A DNA stretch of 64,000 nucleotides from Sphingomonas sp. PP-CE-3G-477 (GTDB lineage Bacteria > Pseudomonadota > Alphaproteobacteria > Sphingomonadales > Sphingomonadaceae), in the NCBI RefSeq assembly GCF_003050745.1, contig NZ_QAOF01000001.1:1-64000 (forward strand), read 5' to 3'. The translations under genes were made by a program, and so were the position numbers. Positions 45,830 through 54,877 of this stretch are shown in pieces. The notes beneath the pieces were generated by a model. It was not told where the DNA came from, did not search any database, and worked only from the letters and a program-made list of their open reading frames with translations. Position 1 is the first letter of the stretch; every line of letters begins with the position of its first letter.

Positions 45830-46371
45830 TCGGTCGGTTCGTCCTTTTCGTCCTGTGCATGGCCGCCGCCGTTGGGGGCTGCTCGAACGGCGACACGGTC
45901 ACCGTCACGCATAATGCGGAAGATGGTGGGTCGTGGGCGAACTGGCATGCCGAGAAGCGAAGCGTCGACCGGGTCGCAGATGCGGCGATCAATGAGCCCG
46001 GCGGCGGCGACTACGCTAAGGCCGCCGATGCGATACGGGGATCGTCCAGGCCACCGGCGGTGAAGCAGTTCGAACTGGGTCAACTGATCGTGGGCGGCAT
46101 CATGGACGACGCCCCGAGGCGCCCGCCTGAGGATCTCGAACAGGGTCTGCGCATGATGGAGGACTCCACCGTGACGGCCGGGCAGAAGGACGAAGGCGCG
46201 GTCCAGCAGCTGCGTTTCTTGTTCGAGCGGGGGGATGGAAAGCCGCCGCACGGGTTCCCGACAGATCCGCAGGTGGCCGCCTGCTGGCTGGCCGTGGAGG
46301 AGCGGCGCAGCGACGATCCCGCAGGCTGCATCATACTGCGGCGCTCGCGCATGCCGCACGTCGGCGGGTAG
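45826..46371 (+). CDS. Putative immunity lipoprotein paired with the HExxH protein
   Basis: The 181-residue protein starts MIGRFVLFVLCMAAAVGGC, a lipoprotein signal with a Cys at 19. The mature part is hydrophilic and helical (SVDRVADAAINEPGGGDYAK, KQFELGQLIVGGIMDD, ACWLAVEERRSDDPAGC) with a mild resemblance to Sel1/TPR-like solenoids. Its start overlaps the stop of the HExxH gene by four bases. Periplasmic lipoproteins next to candidate T6SS cargo are commonly immunity proteins; here that role rests only on position. Confidence 0.6.
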   Translation: MIGRFVLFVLCMAAAVGGCSNGDTVTVTHNAEDGGSWANWHAEKRSVDRVADAAINEPGGGDYAKAADAIRGSSRPPAVKQFELGQLIVGGIMDDAPRRPPEDLEQGLRMMEDSTVTAGQKDEGAVQQLRFLFERGDGKPPHGFPTDPQVAACWLAVEERRSDDPAGCIILRRSRMPHVGG

Positions 46372-46662
46372 GTCACGGATCGGACGCTCGCGGAGATGGT
46401 TCTCTCTAGCCGTGAGCGTGCGGACGACGCCCGTCGCGGGTAGCCTGCTGCACGAGGCATGTCCGCCCTCTCGGCATACGGTGACGTCGTTCCTTTCCGT
46501 CGGCGGCCGCGACGAAGTCGGACGCGACGGTTGCTGGGGGATAAGCAAGTGTCGTCAAAATGCGGTGATCTGGCTCGAGAAACTTCGCAGATTGATAAAC
46601 CGTAGCGACATTTCCTAAGCCAACGGTCAGGTTTGATGTCAAAAAACTAGGCAGGTCTGAAA

Positions 46663-48018
46663 TTAAGTCGGCGTTGCCACCCGCGCCACATCCACCCGGT
46701 CGCGCAACGCACGGAACTGCTTGAGCGCGGCGCCAGATAAAGTCCGACTGCCGCCGACCTCGATTGACATCGGGTCGACCGGCTGACCGTCGATGTGAAT
46801 CTCGTAATGAAGGTGCGGCCCCGTCGAACGGCCGGTGGTCCCGACCTCGCCGATCTGCCGGCCCTGAGCGACCTTGACGCCCGGCATCAGTCCTGCGGCG
46901 ATACGGTTCATGTGGAGGTACAGCGTGTCCCAGCCATTGGCGTGATGCAGACGGACGAAATTGCCGTTCGGCCCCTTCGGCCCTGCGAACGTCACCACCG
47001 CATCGCCCGCCGCGTAGATTGGCGTGCCGGTCGGTGCCGCGAAGTCGGTGCCCTTGTGCATCTTGACGAAGCCGAGGATCGGGTGACCCCGCATGCCGAA
47101 CCCCGAACTGATCCGCGCCGCCTCGACGGGCGTGCGCATCAGCGACTTGCGGCTGCTCCGGCCGCCGCTGTCGAACCATTCCTCCTCGGCATCGCCCGGC
47201 GCACGGTAGCGATACAGCGCGCGAGACTTGCCCGCGGTGGCGAGCGAGGCATAGACCAGCACGGGCCTCCCGACCGCCTCGCCGTCCGCGGTCACGCGCT
47301 GTTCGAACCCGGCTTCGAACACGTCGCCGCGCGCGACCTCCCGCTGCATGTCGAAGTCGTAGCGGAACGCGTTTACGAATGGACCGATCAGTACGTCGCT
47401 GACGCCGGCCGCGACCGCGGAGCTGTAGAAACTCTCGCCATCGAGTTCGCCGCGGACGAAACGGGTCTGCCGTCGCAGGTCCGCGGCGAGCGATGTCATG
47501 GCGAAGCCTCCCCCCGTCTGAGGCGTGAGCTTCACGCCCGACCCATCGGTCCGTGTCGCGGTGAGGCTTGCCAGCCGGATCGCGTCGCCGTCATGATCCA
47601 ACGTGAAGGCCAGTCTGATGTCGCCTGCCGTGGCGCCGAGGCTGTTGCCGATGGCACGAGCCGCCGCCCGGCCGTCGGCGGCGGACACGCCCGACGCGGT
47701 GAGCGTCGGGGCGAGGTCGGCCACCGCGGGCAGCATCAGCGTGCGACTCTCCGAGGCCGCCTTGCCCGGTCCGATGGCTGATGTCGCAACGGCAGTCGAA
47801 GGCGGTGCCGGGGGTCGAGACGAGACCGCAGCGATCGCGCCGGCAGCGGCGATTACGATGCCGATACCCGGTGCGATCCAGCGGGGGGACGGCGCAGGAG
47901 GCCGCGCCGGCGCAAGTGCAGGAATTGGGCCTGGCGAAGTAATCGCGGCCTGAGCCAGTCTCGGTGCGATCCAGGATCGGGGATCGAACGACGGTTCCTG
48001 ATCTGGGGAACTTGGCAT
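46663..48018 (-). CDS. Membrane-anchored M23 (LytM) peptidoglycan endopeptidase of the T6SS locus
   Basis: The 451-residue protein has a short cytoplasmic N terminus, one membrane helix (about 45-68; IAPGIGIVIAAAGAIAA), a linker domain (LRRQTRFVRGELDGESFYSS, ARGDVFEAGFEQRVTADGE) and an M23 domain with HKGTDFAAPTGTPIYAAGDA and HLHYEIHIDG, the complete zinc-binding HxxxD and HxH set. It is expected to cut peptide crosslinks in the periplasm. It lies head to head with tssK, so it may open peptidoglycan for assembly of the secretion apparatus rather than being cargo. ATG 48018 is chosen because GGGAAG lies just ahead; longer starts reach into the divergent control region. Confidence 0.8.
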   Translation of the reverse strand: MPSSPDQEPSFDPRSWIAPRLAQAAITSPGPIPALAPARPPAPSPRWIAPGIGIVIAAAGAIAAVSSRPPAPPSTAVATSAIGPGKAASESRTLMLPAVADLAPTLTASGVSAADGRAAARAIGNSLGATAGDIRLAFTLDHDGDAIRLASLTATRTDGSGVKLTPQTGGGFAMTSLAADLRRQTRFVRGELDGESFYSSAVAAGVSDVLIGPFVNAFRYDFDMQREVARGDVFEAGFEQRVTADGEAVGRPVLVYASLATAGKSRALYRYRAPGDAEEEWFDSGGRSSRKSLMRTPVEAARISSGFGMRGHPILGFVKMHKGTDFAAPTGTPIYAAGDAVVTFAGPKGPNGNFVRLHHANGWDTLYLHMNRIAAGLMPGVKVAQGRQIGEVGTTGRSTGPHLHYEIHIDGQPVDPMSIEVGGSRTLSGAALKQFRALRDRVDVARVATPT

Positions 48019-48145
48019 CGACTTCCCGGACATGGATTGTATCGCCGCGTACGACATAGCTATTGCCCAGTTCGTCTTGCGAGGCAATAACCGGGACGGC
48101 AGCCGCATCGTCGCGGTCGGTGTATGGCCCTGCAGGGGAATGTGT
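48019..48145. promoter_or_regulatory. Divergent promoter region between the M23 peptidase gene and tssK
   Basis: With the preferred starts the two genes leave a 127-base gap with opposite transcription, so promoters for both, including the tssK-ppkA operon, should lie here or inside the gene starts. AGGGGA at 48134-48139 is the likely tssK ribosome-binding site. No consensus promoter boxes were recognised. Confidence 0.45.
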
Positions 48146-49486
48146 TTGGCTGGGAAGAATCGGGTCGCCTGGCACGAAGGCATGTTCCTGAGGCCACAGC
48201 ATTTTCAGGCTCAGGACCGCTTCATCGATGCCCAGCTGGGCGCGCGGGTCGAATCGGTTCGGCCCTGGGCTTGGGGAATCACCGCACTCACGATCGACGA
48301 GGATCTGGCCGCGCTCGGCAAGTTCGCGGTGTCGCGCGCCACCGGGATACTGCCCGACGGTACGCCGTTTGCGATTCCGGACGACCTGCCGCCGCCCGAA
48401 CCTCTCGACGTGCCCGGCGACACGCGCGACGCCATCGTCCACCTGACGCTGCCCGCCAGCCAGATCGGGGCGGTGCAGTTCCGCGACGGCGATGCGCCCG
48501 GCCTCGATGCGCGCTTCCTGGTCGACGAGGCGGAGGTGGTGGACGCCTATTCCAGCGACCGCACCAGCGAACCGATCGGGCTCGGTCGACCCAATCTTCG
48601 CTTCGGGATCACGCGCGACCAGATCTACGGCCGGGTGACGATCGGCCTCGCCCGCGTTCGCGAGGTGCAGAACAAGCGCGTGATGTTAGACGACCGCTAC
48701 ATAACGCCGGCCCTGGATGCCGCGGCCGTGCCGCGGCTGCGTGGCGGGCTGTCGGACATCGTCGGTCGCGCCGCACAGCGGGCCGACGAGCTGGCGGTTC
48801 GCGCAGTCGAGGCCACCGACGGCGGCTCCGACACGTTTGCGAGCTTCCTGTTGCTTCAGGCGTTGAACCGCTGGCTGCCCGTGCTTGAGCACCTCCAGTT
48901 CCTGCCGGTCGTGCATCCGGAAAGGCTGTTCGAGACGCTGGTGTCGATGGCCGGCGAGATCGCGACGCTGATCCGTGCGGAACGCAGGGCGCCGCCGCTG
49001 CCTCGCTACGACCACGAGAACCCGCAGATCTGTTTCGACCCCGTGTTCGATCTTCTGCAGTCCATGCTGTCGGCGGTGTTCGAACGGTCTGCGCTCCAGA
49101 TGCCTCTCGATCAGGCCGGCCCGGGCGCGTACGTGTCACGGATCACCGATCACAGCCTGTACGAGACCGGCTATTTCTACCTTGCCGTTGCCTCGGCGTC
49201 GCCGGTCGAGGAGATCCGCAGTCTGTTTCCCTCGGTTGCCAAGATCGGGACGGTCCAGAAGATGCGTCAGATCGTCGACTCCGCTCTGCCCGGCGTGCCG
49301 TTGCGTCATACGCCGACGCCGCCGCCCCAGCTCCGCGTGCTGCCCGGGTTCGTGTATTTCGAACTCGATCGCGGCGTACCCGATTGGCGCGAGTTCCTGC
49401 AGGCCACCGCGCTAGGCCTGCACGTCGCCGGCGACTGGCCCCAGCTGAAGCTCGAACTGTGGTGCGTCAAACGGGGTGGGCGATGA
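48146..49486 (+). CDS. tssK: T6SS baseplate-membrane connector TssK
   Basis: The 446-residue protein begins, from TTG 48146, MAGKNRVAWHEGMFLRPQHF, the standard TssK start. It continues with VRPWAWGITALTIDEDLAAL, the central KRVMLDDRYITPALDAAA and the C-terminal FYLAVASASPVEEIRSLFPS followed by QLRVLPGFVYFELDR. TTG is preferred over the ATG two codons earlier because AGGGGA then has a six-base spacer. TssK links the TssEFG wedges to TssL/TssM. Its stop overlaps the tssL start (ATGA). Confidence 0.94.
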   Translation: MAGKNRVAWHEGMFLRPQHFQAQDRFIDAQLGARVESVRPWAWGITALTIDEDLAALGKFAVSRATGILPDGTPFAIPDDLPPPEPLDVPGDTRDAIVHLTLPASQIGAVQFRDGDAPGLDARFLVDEAEVVDAYSSDRTSEPIGLGRPNLRFGITRDQIYGRVTIGLARVREVQNKRVMLDDRYITPALDAAAVPRLRGGLSDIVGRAAQRADELAVRAVEATDGGSDTFASFLLLQALNRWLPVLEHLQFLPVVHPERLFETLVSMAGEIATLIRAERRAPPLPRYDHENPQICFDPVFDLLQSMLSAVFERSALQMPLDQAGPGAYVSRITDHSLYETGYFYLAVASASPVEEIRSLFPSVAKIGTVQKMRQIVDSALPGVPLRHTPTPPPQLRVLPGFVYFELDRGVPDWREFLQATALGLHVAGDWPQLKLELWCVKRGGR

Positions 49487-50913
49487 GCGACGACGGCGAC
49501 AAGACCGTCTTCCGCCCCTCGCCGCTGCAGGGGCTGAAGCGCGGCGATGCGCCCGCGCCCGCTGGCCCTGCCGCCAATCCGACGCCTTGGTCGCCTGCCG
49601 GCAGCCCCGGATTTGGGTCGTCGCCCGCCAACGCCGGATATGCAGCGCCGCCGTCGTTGTCGCGGACTGGCAGTGCGCCGGTCGCACCGGGACTGACGCC
49701 GTCGCGATTGGGCGAGGACGACGTCCCGCTGCCGGCGACGCCGCAGTCGATCCGCAACGTAATGCTGGCGGAGGCAGAGCCCGTCCTCGCGTTGCTCGCG
49801 GCGGTTCGTGCCGGTCGCGTCCGTCCGGCAATGCCCGAACTGCATCGGCAGTGCGCCGCGGCGATCGCCCGGTTCGAGCGCGCGATCCAGCCGCACTATA
49901 CCGAGGAGAAGCGCCAGCGCGCCAAATACGCGGTCTGCGCGACCGCTGACGACATCGCGCAGAACCTGCCCGGTGTCGGCAGCGACGGCGCCGAATGGGC
50001 GCGGCGATCGATGGTCGTCACGTTCTTCCAGGAAAACATCGGCGGCGACCGCTTCTGGCAGCTCGTCGACGACATGCTGCGCGTACCGCAGGACAATCTC
50101 GACCTGATCGAACTGTTCCACGCGTGTCTCGCCGCCGGGTTCGAGGGCCGCTTCCGGGTGATGCCCGATGGCCGGCGGCGGCTGCATGAGATCATGACGC
50201 GGTTGCAGGGCGCGCTGCCGCACGTCCGGTCGCTGTCGCAGGTCGAACTCGTGCCCCACTGGCGCGGCGAGACCGCACCGGTCGGCCGGATCGGCTGGAG
50301 CGTGCTCGCGTTGGCATCCGCAGCGGCGCTCGCGCTGCTGTTGCTCGTCTATGTCGTGCTGCGTCTGATGCTGGGCTCCAGCGGCGAAACACCGTCGTTC
50401 AGGCTGGCCGCGCTGACGCCCGACGCCCGGCTGACCTTGTCGCGCCCCGCCGCCGCGATGGCCGCGACGTCCAGCGCGCAGGCGAGCAAGCTCCGCCGGT
50501 TCCTCGAACCCGAAATCCGCGAGCATCTCGTCACGGTCGAGGAAGACGCGCAGACCGTTCGCGTCCGCACGACCGTCGGGCAGCTCTTCGAGTCCGGCTC
50601 CGACACGCTCGAACCGGGCCGCGAGACGCTGTTCCACCGCATCGGTCGCGCGATCGAGGGTGAAAAGGGCAGTGTCGTGATCGAGGGGCATGCCGATAAT
50701 GCACCGGTCGCGACCGTCCGGTTCCCCGACAACATGGCGCTCAGCGAAGCCCGTGCCGAGACGGTCGGCGTCCTAGTCCGCCAGGACCTGTCCGATCCCG
50801 CGCGCGTATCCACCAAGGGACTAGGAGACACCGTGCCGATCGCTTCCAACGCGGATGCCGCGGGCAAGTCGAAGAACCGGCGCGTCGAAATCGTCGTGCC
50901 GCGGCGCTACTGA
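49483..50913 (+). CDS. tssL: T6SS inner-membrane protein TssL with C-terminal OmpA domain
   Basis: The 476-residue protein has a Pro/Gly-rich cytoplasmic N terminus (MSDDGDKTVFRPSPLQGLKR) and the DotU/ImpK domain (about 95-250; CATADDIAQNLPG, VTFFQENIGGDRFWQLVDDM, LFHACLAAGFEGRF). A membrane helix at about 268-290 (LALASAAALALLLLVYVVL) precedes a periplasmic OmpA-type peptidoglycan-binding domain (about 360-476; FESGSDTLEPG, VIEGHADNAPV, NRRVEIVV). This is the evolved TssL variant with its own wall anchor. Start ATG 49483 overlaps the tssK stop; tssM starts on its last base. Confidence 0.94.
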   Translation: MSDDGDKTVFRPSPLQGLKRGDAPAPAGPAANPTPWSPAGSPGFGSSPANAGYAAPPSLSRTGSAPVAPGLTPSRLGEDDVPLPATPQSIRNVMLAEAEPVLALLAAVRAGRVRPAMPELHRQCAAAIARFERAIQPHYTEEKRQRAKYAVCATADDIAQNLPGVGSDGAEWARRSMVVTFFQENIGGDRFWQLVDDMLRVPQDNLDLIELFHACLAAGFEGRFRVMPDGRRRLHEIMTRLQGALPHVRSLSQVELVPHWRGETAPVGRIGWSVLALASAAALALLLLVYVVLRLMLGSSGETPSFRLAALTPDARLTLSRPAAAMAATSSAQASKLRRFLEPEIREHLVTVEEDAQTVRVRTTVGQLFESGSDTLEPGRETLFHRIGRAIEGEKGSVVIEGHADNAPVATVRFPDNMALSEARAETVGVLVRQDLSDPARVSTKGLGDTVPIASNADAAGKSKNRRVEIVVPRRY

Positions 50914-53900
50914 TGCGGCGCTTCTTCCGGAACTGGTACGCCGTGACCATCACCGCGGCGGTGCTGCTGGCAGCGCTGCTGGCGTTCGGCCTGCCGTTGT
51001 TCTTCGCGTTCTTCCGACCCGTACCCGTACGAATCGGTGCCGTCGTCGCGGTCGCGCTGGGCTGGGGGCTGTGGTGGTTCCTGCGCCGCCGCGTCGCGCG
51101 CCGCGCGGCCGATGCCATCGCCGCCGAACTGGCCGGGCCGAATGCCGCCGACGAGGAGGGCAAGGCGCTCGGACGCCGCATGAGCGAGGCGCTGACCAAG
51201 CTGCGCGGCGCGGCTGGAGGTAGGCGCGACTACCTCTACAGCCGTCCGTGGTACGTCATCATCGGTCCGCCGGGTGCCGGCAAGACCACCGCGCTGCTGA
51301 ATTCGGGACTGCGGTTTCCGCTCGTCGAACAGGCCGTGGGCGGGGTGGGCGGCACCCGCAACCTCGACTTCTGGTTCGCCGACGAAGCGGTGCTGGTCGA
51401 TACCGCGGGACGCTACACGACGCAGGACAGCGATACCGTGGTCGACGCGGCGGGCTGGGGTGCGTTCCTCGGACTGCTCAAGCGCCATCGGCCTCGTCAG
51501 CCGATCAACGGCGTGTTCGTCGCGATCGGCGTCGATACGCTGGTGGCGAGCGACTGTGCCGCGATCGACGCGCACGCGCGCGCGGTCCGCCGTCGCCTCG
51601 TCGAGCTGCGCCGCTCGCTAGAGACCGCGGTGCCGATCTATCTGCTCGTCACTAAGGCGGATCTGCTCGCCGGCTTCATCGATTATTTCGACGATCTCGA
51701 CGTCGAGGGGCGGCGTGCCGTGCTCGGTGCGACGTTGCCATACGCCGAGGGGCGACCGTCTGCCGAGATGCTGGCGCATGCGTTCGACGAGGCGACGCAG
51801 GCCGTTGCCGACCGTCAGGCGCGGCGGCTGTTCGAGGAGGTCGATCAGCGCCGTCGTGGCATGATGATCGGCTTCCCGGCGCAGTTGCGATCGCTGCGCG
51901 CGCGGATTATGCGCTTTGCCGACGGCGCGTTCGTCGCTGGCGATGAAGCTGCTGGCGTGCTGCGAGGATTCTATCTGACCAGCGGCGTACAGGAGGGGGC
52001 GCCGCTCGATCGTATCCTCGCCTCGATGGCCGAGGTGTACGAACAGCCGGTCGATCCTGCGGTCGGCGCCCGCGGGCGTGCGTATTTCCTCAACCGTCTG
52101 CTGACCGAAGTGATGTTCCCCGAGGCCGGGCTCGTCACCACCGACACCAAGGCGAAGGCGCGGCGGCGCGGTCAGCTTGGCGCGGCGCTGGCGGGCATCG
52201 CCATCGCGGCGGCGTTGGTCCTGACCGCCTGGGGCGTCAGCTTTGTGCGCAACCGGGCGTTCCAGTCGGCGCTCGCCGGCCAGACCGCGCGTGCCGAACA
52301 GCAGTTCCGCGATGCCGGTGTCGACCTGACCCAGGTGCGCGAGGACGATGCCGATCTGCGTGCCGCGATCCCCGCGCTCGATACCCTGCGCAACCTGCCG
52401 CGGGGTTATACCGAGCGGCGCAGCGGCGGGCCGGCATTGACGATGACGTTCGGCCTGTACCAGCGGAGCCTCAGCCAGCAGGCCGAGGAAACGTACCGCG
52501 ACGCGCTGCGCCGTGTGATGCTGCCGCGGTTGCTGTTGCGTCTGGAAGCCGTGATGAAGGCGAACGGGCGCGATCCGATGCAGTTGTACGAGCCGCTCAA
52601 GGTCTATCTGATGCTCGGCCAGCAGGGGCCGATGGACGCCAGGGCGGTGCGCGCCTGGGTGACCGCCGATTGGGCGACCGATCTGTATCCTGGCGCGGAC
52701 AGCCAGGCCGAGCGGACCGCGCTCACGCGCCATCTCGATGCGCTGATCGAAGACAAGGACATGGCGTCGGTCTGGCCGAACCGTAGTCCTCCGCTCGATG
52801 GCCAACTCGTCGCGAGTGCGCGGGCTGCAGTACAGACTCTCAGTCTCGCCGACCGAGCCTATGCCGTGATGCGGCAAAAGGCCGCGTCCGCGGGTCCCGC
52901 CTGGGAAGTCGCCAACGTGCTGTCGCAGGGCGATGCGCTGGCGTTCGCATCGCCAGACACGCTCATCGCGATGCGTATTCCCTATTTCTTCACGCGCGCA
53001 GGCTATGAGAAGACCTATCTGCCGGGGCTTGCGACCGTGCAGCAAGACCTTAAGCGCGACCTTTGGGTGCTTGGCGGTGCGGAGGAAGCCGGCGTCGGTG
53101 AGGAGCTGAGCAACGTACGTCCCGGCGTCGCGGGGCTGTATGCCAAGGACTACGTCGCCGCCTGGGAGGGAGTCGTCACCGCGATGAAGCCTGCCGCGTA
53201 TTTTAGCGATCCGGCGGCATTCGGCGCACTGACCAAGAGCCCGTCGCCATTGAAGCGCGTGCTGCTCGAACTGCGCAAGAACACGATCTTCACCGGTGGT
53301 GCGCAGGCGGGTCTCGCGCGGGCAGGTCGATACGGCATGAACCGCTCGCGGCTCGGTCGGGTGGCGAACGAGATCGGCCGCGATCGATCACGCGGCATCG
53401 ACGCCGGCGACGAGATCAGCGGGTATTTCCAGCCGATGCAGGAATATGTCGGCGATGGCCGCGGTTCGGCGCCGATCGATGATTTCGTCGCCGGGATCAA
53501 GGCGGCGGGGCAGGCGGTCATGGCTGCGCGGTCGGTCGGCGGCGGCGGCGGTGCGGATACCACGCAGGCTCAGATGGCGGCGGCCTTGGCCTCGGTCCGC
53601 GCAGCCGCAGCGGGCGCTCCGCCGCAATTGCAGGGCTTCGTCAATTCGGCTGCGGGCGGCGGTACCCGCGCGCAGATCGGCGCGGCGAGCGGTGCGGTTG
53701 GTGACGCTTATGCACAGACGGTGCTGCCCGCATGCCGGGGGGTTGCCCAGGAGCACTACCCTTTTTTCGCCACCGCAGCGGATGCCCCGATGGTTGAGGC
53801 GTTGCGCGTGTTCTCGATGGGCGGGGTGTTCGACGGCTTCGTCCAGCAGCGCCTGATGCCGATGGTCGACACGTCCGGCCCGGTATGGCGGTGGAAGGAC

Positions 53901-54416
53901 AACGACCCGGTCGCCGCCGCGCTCAACCCTTCGACTCCGGAAACGCTGGCGCGTGCGGTCCAGCTTCGCGAGTTGCTGGCGGCGGGCCTGCCGATCAAGG
54001 TGTCGGTAGCGAGCTTCGGCACCGACGTCGGCGTCGTCGAGGTCGCCAGCGGCGGAACCCGCTATCGGTTCACGCCGCAGAGCAACCAGCCCAAGCCGTT
54101 GATCTGGTCCGCGACCGGCAGCCTGCCGGAGGCATCGGTAGTGCTCTATCGCACCCCGTCCACCACGCCAGCCACGCCGGCCGCAGGTGCCGACGCACCG
54201 CCGGGCGTCGAACTGGCGCGGATCGAGACCGAAGGGCCTTGGGCGCTGTTCCGCTTGATGGACCGCGCCGAAAAGCAGAACGCCGGGCCCAAGGCGATCC
54301 GCGCGGGCTTTGGCGAGGGGCCGCAGCGTACGACGCTAACCGTGCAGTTTCCGGGCACCACCAATCCGTTCAGCCGTGCGGGCCTGTGGTCGTTCCGGTG
54401 CCCGGCCAGCCTGTGA
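50913..54416 (+). CDS. tssM: T6SS membrane-complex protein TssM (IcmF)
   Basis: The 1167-residue protein has two N-terminal membrane helices (about 8-30 and 36-55). A cytoplasmic NTPase-like domain with Walker A GPPGAGKTTALLNSG (about 117-131) and VLVDTAGRYTTQD follows. A third helix (about 425-445; ALAGIAIAAALVLTAWGVSF) and a long periplasmic region with the IcmF-related and DUF1215-type segments complete it, ending with TNPFSRAGLWSFRCPASL. TssM forms the trans-envelope channel with TssL. The Walker motif is intact, so the NTPase-active type is likely. Confidence 0.95.
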   Translation: MRRFFRNWYAVTITAAVLLAALLAFGLPLFFAFFRPVPVRIGAVVAVALGWGLWWFLRRRVARRAADAIAAELAGPNAADEEGKALGRRMSEALTKLRGAAGGRRDYLYSRPWYVIIGPPGAGKTTALLNSGLRFPLVEQAVGGVGGTRNLDFWFADEAVLVDTAGRYTTQDSDTVVDAAGWGAFLGLLKRHRPRQPINGVFVAIGVDTLVASDCAAIDAHARAVRRRLVELRRSLETAVPIYLLVTKADLLAGFIDYFDDLDVEGRRAVLGATLPYAEGRPSAEMLAHAFDEATQAVADRQARRLFEEVDQRRRGMMIGFPAQLRSLRARIMRFADGAFVAGDEAAGVLRGFYLTSGVQEGAPLDRILASMAEVYEQPVDPAVGARGRAYFLNRLLTEVMFPEAGLVTTDTKAKARRRGQLGAALAGIAIAAALVLTAWGVSFVRNRAFQSALAGQTARAEQQFRDAGVDLTQVREDDADLRAAIPALDTLRNLPRGYTERRSGGPALTMTFGLYQRSLSQQAEETYRDALRRVMLPRLLLRLEAVMKANGRDPMQLYEPLKVYLMLGQQGPMDARAVRAWVTADWATDLYPGADSQAERTALTRHLDALIEDKDMASVWPNRSPPLDGQLVASARAAVQTLSLADRAYAVMRQKAASAGPAWEVANVLSQGDALAFASPDTLIAMRIPYFFTRAGYEKTYLPGLATVQQDLKRDLWVLGGAEEAGVGEELSNVRPGVAGLYAKDYVAAWEGVVTAMKPAAYFSDPAAFGALTKSPSPLKRVLLELRKNTIFTGGAQAGLARAGRYGMNRSRLGRVANEIGRDRSRGIDAGDEISGYFQPMQEYVGDGRGSAPIDDFVAGIKAAGQAVMAARSVGGGGGADTTQAQMAAALASVRAAAAGAPPQLQGFVNSAAGGGTRAQIGAASGAVGDAYAQTVLPACRGVAQEHYPFFATAADAPMVEALRVFSMGGVFDGFVQQRLMPMVDTSGPVWRWKDNDPVAAALNPSTPETLARAVQLRELLAAGLPIKVSVASFGTDVGVVEVASGGTRYRFTPQSNQPKPLIWSATGSLPEASVVLYRTPSTTPATPAAGADAPPGVELARIETEGPWALFRLMDRAEKQNAGPKAIRAGFGEGPQRTTLTVQFPGTTNPFSRAGLWSFRCPASL

Positions 54417-54418
54417 CG

Positions 54419-54877
54419 ATGCCTGTGACTGCGCGCTTGTTCGGCAAGCTGCCCGCGCACGGGGATTTCGTCGCACGCGGCTGCACGTCGGTGGAGCAAG
54501 CGAGCCTCGACGCCTGGCTGACAGCATCGCTGGCGGACGCGCAGGATCGCTTTGGTGGAGAGTTCGTCGATCGCTTCGATGCGGCATTGCCCTGGAAAGG
54601 GTGCGGAGCAGGGGCGGTCGGCGTGGTCGCCGCATCGCAGGACGCCGCCGGGCGGCGTTATCCGCTGCTGTTGGTCTGTGCCGCGTCAGACGATATCGAG
54701 GATCTGATCTACGCCGCGATCGCGGAGCGCTGGGACGCCGATCGGCTCGCAACGATGGCCGGAGTAGGTCCCTCCTCGTCGATCGAGCGGTGGGAGTCCG
54801 CCGACCGCGCGATGTCTCTCGACGGCGACATGCCGGTCGATATCGTCACCGCCATGCTGGAGACCGTCGGCGTATGA
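54419..54877 (+). CDS. tagF: T6SS posttranslational regulator TagF
   Basis: The 152-residue protein starts MPVTARLFGKLPAHGDFVAR, the defining TagF_N motif, followed by SLDAWLTASLADAQDRFGG and VGVVAASQDAAGRRYPLLLV. It is the stand-alone short form. TagF represses T6SS assembly independently of, or through, the FHA pathway in systems with PpkA/PppA. A GTG at 54413 overlaps the tssM stop and could also start it, adding two residues. The stop overlaps the pppA start (ATGA). Confidence 0.9.
   Translation: MPVTARLFGKLPAHGDFVARGCTSVEQASLDAWLTASLADAQDRFGGEFVDRFDAALPWKGCGAGAVGVVAASQDAAGRRYPLLLVCAASDDIEDLIYAAIAERWDADRLATMAGVGPSSSIERWESADRAMSLDGDMPVDIVTAMLETVGV

Noticed and set aside
54376..54873. Longer upstream start for PppA within the tagF region
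   Set aside because: The upstream part is the shadow of tagF; ATG 54874 overlaps the tagF stop and begins the PP2C domain.
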